A stretch of DNA of 64,000 nucleotides from Halobacteriales archaeon YIM A00010 (GTDB lineage Archaea; Halobacteriota; Halobacteria; Halobacteriales; Haloarculaceae): the NCBI GenBank assembly GCA_025041175.1, contig JAKCFJ010000002.1, positions 186,001 through 250,000 of the forward strand, written 5' to 3'. The translations under genes were made by a program, and so were the position numbers. The notes under the pieces were generated by a model. The model was not told where the DNA came from. It ran no database searches and saw only the letters and a list, made by a program, of their open reading frames with translations. Every line of letters starts with the position of its first letter. Positions within the stretch are counted from its first letter, which is position 1. Shown here piece by piece: positions 62,148-64,000 of the stretch.

Positions 62148-63485
62148 TTAGGAACGCGTATCGCGCGCCAGGAATGCCCCGTCACCAGGGGTCGACAACA
62201 CCTCGTGGTCGCGGGCGGCGATCTCCCCGTTGGCGATGACGGTGTCGGCGACGGCCGACCACTCACACCCTTCGTACGGCGTCCACCCTCCGTTGTACGC
62301 GAGCTGCTCGGCCGACACCGTCCACTCCTCTTCGCGGAGCAACACGATGTCGGCGTCGGTGCCCGCTCGGATCGCGCCTTTCTGCGGGTAGACGCCCATC
62401 TCGCGCGCCGGCCGGGCACAGACAAGCTCACAGAGGCGTGGCCACGAGAGGCGACCCGTGTGGACGCCCTCGCTGACCAGGAACTCCAGATTGCTCTCGA
62501 CCGTCGGAAGACCGGCGTACGGCTCCCAAATGTCCTCCCAGCCGCGTTCGCGGTTCTCGCGGTGGATGGGGAAGTGGTCGCTGGCGATGAGGTCGATAGT
62601 GCCGTCCTGAACGGCGTCCCAGAGGCGCCCCCGTTCGGTCGGTGATTTGAGCGATGGATTCACCTTCAGAAACGGGCCTTTCTCCGGAACGTCTGCTGTC
62701 GAGAACGCGAGGTACTGCGGGCACGTTTCGAGCGTGATCGGCGTGGTGGCGCGGGCCTTGAACCGCGCCCCTTCCCGCGCCCCCTGTCCGCTCGAGATGT
62801 GAACCACGTGCAACGGACAGTCGGCGTACTCCGCGAACCACCCCATCTGGTCGATCGCCGCCAGCTCGGCCTCCAGCGGGCGAGAATCGGGGTACAGCTC
62901 GGGCGCGTCGCCCTCGATCCCGGCCCGCGCGTGATCCATGAGTCCCTGCGTTTCACAGTGCACCCGGACCGTGCTGCCGGCGTCGCCGACCCGGTCCATC
63001 AGATCGACGATGGTACGATCGTCGGCACAGTAGGGATCGGCGGTGAACGTCTTGAACCCGGCCGTTCCCGCCCCGACGAGACCGTCGGCGTCGAGATCCG
63101 CGTCCCGAACGTTGCCGACAACGAGACCGAAATCTACGTGGGCCAAACGTTCGCACGCCTCTCGCTTCTCGCGGAACGCGGACACAGTGGTGACGGGTGT
63201 CTGAGTCGGGAGCTCCACGACGGTCGTAACGCCGCCGGCGACGGCGCTCGCCGTCTGCGTGGCGAAATCGATGTCCTCGGGGAACAGCGCCGGGTCGTGC
63301 ATGTGACAGTGGACATCCACCATCCCCGGAAGCGCAACCCGTCCGTCGGCGTCGATGACCGACGACGGTTCACCTGAGAGATCAGCTCCGACCGCGACGA
63401 TCTCCGCTCCGTCGATAGCGATGTCCCCCCGCTGAACGCGGCTCGGACCGACGATCCGCGCGTCGGTGATGAGGTGGTCTACCAT
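62148..63485 (-). CDS. Allantoinase/dihydroorotase-type cyclic amidohydrolase
   Basis: The 445-residue protein has DVHCHMHDP (first metal ligands), GFKTFTADPY with the carboxylated Lys region, RVHCET, HVVHISSG and SDHFP with the final Asp. It belongs to the allantoinase/hydantoinase/dihydroorotase group. In this purine gene setting allantoinase (opening allantoin) is more likely than dihydroorotase, but no uricase or allantoicase is seen. The ATG of MVDHLITDARIV is chosen; the in-frame upstream extension is not family-like. Confidence 0.83.
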   Translation of the reverse strand: MVDHLITDARIVGPSRVQRGDIAIDGAEIVAVGADLSGEPSSVIDADGRVALPGMVDVHCHMHDPALFPEDIDFATQTASAVAGGVTTVVELPTQTPVTTVSAFREKREACERLAHVDFGLVVGNVRDADLDADGLVGAGTAGFKTFTADPYCADDRTIVDLMDRVGDAGSTVRVHCETQGLMDHARAGIEGDAPELYPDSRPLEAELAAIDQMGWFAEYADCPLHVVHISSGQGAREGARFKARATTPITLETCPQYLAFSTADVPEKGPFLKVNPSLKSPTERGRLWDAVQDGTIDLIASDHFPIHRENRERGWEDIWEPYAGLPTVESNLEFLVSEGVHTGRLSWPRLCELVCARPAREMGVYPQKGAIRAGTDADIVLLREEEWTVSAEQLAYNGGWTPYEGCEWSAVADTVIANGEIAARDHEVLSTPGDGAFLARDTRS

Positions 63486-63757
63486 GGCTCGACCGTCCGC
63501 GACGACGGACAAAACAGTTACTCCCGCCCGCTGCCACGCCGCCCGCCACACACTGTGTGCCACCACGCGGTCTCCACCGGGCACGGTCCCAACGCAGTGC
63601 GAACGATTCGTCCACGCACTCATCGAAACGCGATCGACGGATGATTTACACCCTAAGCGTGTTAACCACAGCGATGGATCGAGACCGACCGAGGAGGTTC
63701 GGTACTGAGCGTGTACGCTCCGTTACCGTTAATAGCGTCGCTCGGGAATCGGAACCA

Positions 63758-64000
63758 ATGGGTTCCTACGACGGCTGTAAAGTCGACCGTGCGATCGAGC
63801 AGTACGATCTGGACGCGGTCGAGCCGCGCCACGCGAGCCTCGATCGCGGGCTGTTGGCCCGGTGGCGCGGTGAAGACGGACACGACGCCGTCGGCTACCG
63901 ACGGTTGACGGAGTGGTTCAACAAACGGTTGTTACGGCGGATGTTCGACGAGCACGGGCGGGACACGCTCGGCGATCGGGTCGCCCACGACCACGCGGCG
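63758..64000 (+). CDS. RdfA-like protein, N-terminal part (partial)
   Basis: The 81 visible residues begin MGSYDGCKVDRAIEQYDLD and continue LLARWRGEDGHDAVGYRRLTEWFNKRLLRRMFDEHG. GCKV near the start, RW.G, and RxLTEWFNKRLL match rod-determining factor RdfA and its paralogues, haloarchaeal proteins needed for rod-shaped cells or with related regulatory roles. The gene runs off the right edge. Confidence 0.6.
   Translation, partial: MGSYDGCKVDRAIEQYDLDAVEPRHASLDRGLLARWRGEDGHDAVGYRRLTEWFNKRLLRRMFDEHGRDTLGDRVAHDHAA

Noticed and set aside
1-64000. tRNA, rRNA or other standard RNA genes
   Set aside because: Read by eye on both strands I saw no cloverleaf with a T-loop motif or rRNA segment; a covariance-model scan would be decisive.

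Overview
The window is from a haloarchaeon (class Halobacteria). The evidence is the high GC content, strongly acidic proteins, many twin-arginine signal peptides, leaderless genes with TATA boxes about 25 bases upstream, the small subunit of the archaeal D-family DNA polymerase, the archaeosine precursor genes queD-queE-queC, an F420-type NADPH reductase, HTH_10 (Bat-type) and HxlR regulators, an orphan PGF-CTERM tail and the start of an RdfA-like gene. Genus cannot be read from the sequence. The core genes suggest a main chromosome, but the window is dotted with decayed genes, insertion-sequence remnants and repeats.

Layout: 0-4 kb holds a zinc ABC transporter end, a truncated copper ATPase with its phosphorylated Asp changed, and a secreted nuclease. 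4-11.3 kb holds a phosphate permease, two exported peptidoglycan-hydrolase-like proteins sharing a near-identical SH3 module, a lipoprotein, and several broken genes (UspA, SnoaL-like, CPBP protease, resolvase). 11.3-27.3 kb holds a 1218-residue STAND ATPase, a cupin, a CPBP protease, a zinc carboxypeptidase, a frameshifted esterase, the PolD small subunit, an HxlR/NAD(P)-binding pair, a PLP lyase and a MOSC protein. 27.4-30.1 kb holds a ParA ATPase, a small partner gene and a large array of palindromic ACWGT pentamers on a 9-bp lattice; a second cluster lies near 40 kb. 30.5-43 kb holds a cation/proton antiporter with a likely regulator, a broken tnpB, the archaeosine operon, a DnaJ-like membrane protein, a site-2 protease, a cluster of six perfect hairpins, a MITE-like element and a DUF389 protein. 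43-48.5 kb holds a sodium/solute symporter with a tiny accessory protein, a cytochrome P450 divergent from an HTH_10 regulator, and an HtrA-type protease.

From 48.9 to 63.5 kb the genes point to purine salvage and breakdown: YqeC (molybdenum-hydroxylase maturation), RidA, an NCS2 purine permease, two xanthine-dehydrogenase-type subunits, a guanine-deaminase-like amidohydrolase and an allantoinase/dihydroorotase-like enzyme. An IS607-type element sits inside this region, and an F420 reductase and a NAD kinase-phosphatase fusion are interleaved.

The most unusual material is (1) the ParA locus with its 9-bp phased arrays, (2) the exported lytic transglycosylase plus M23 endopeptidase pair in an organism with no murein of its own, and (3) a family of very small paired perfect hairpins inserted in and around genes, including copies that shift or extend reading frames of tnpB and copA. 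No tRNA, rRNA or CRISPR array was seen.
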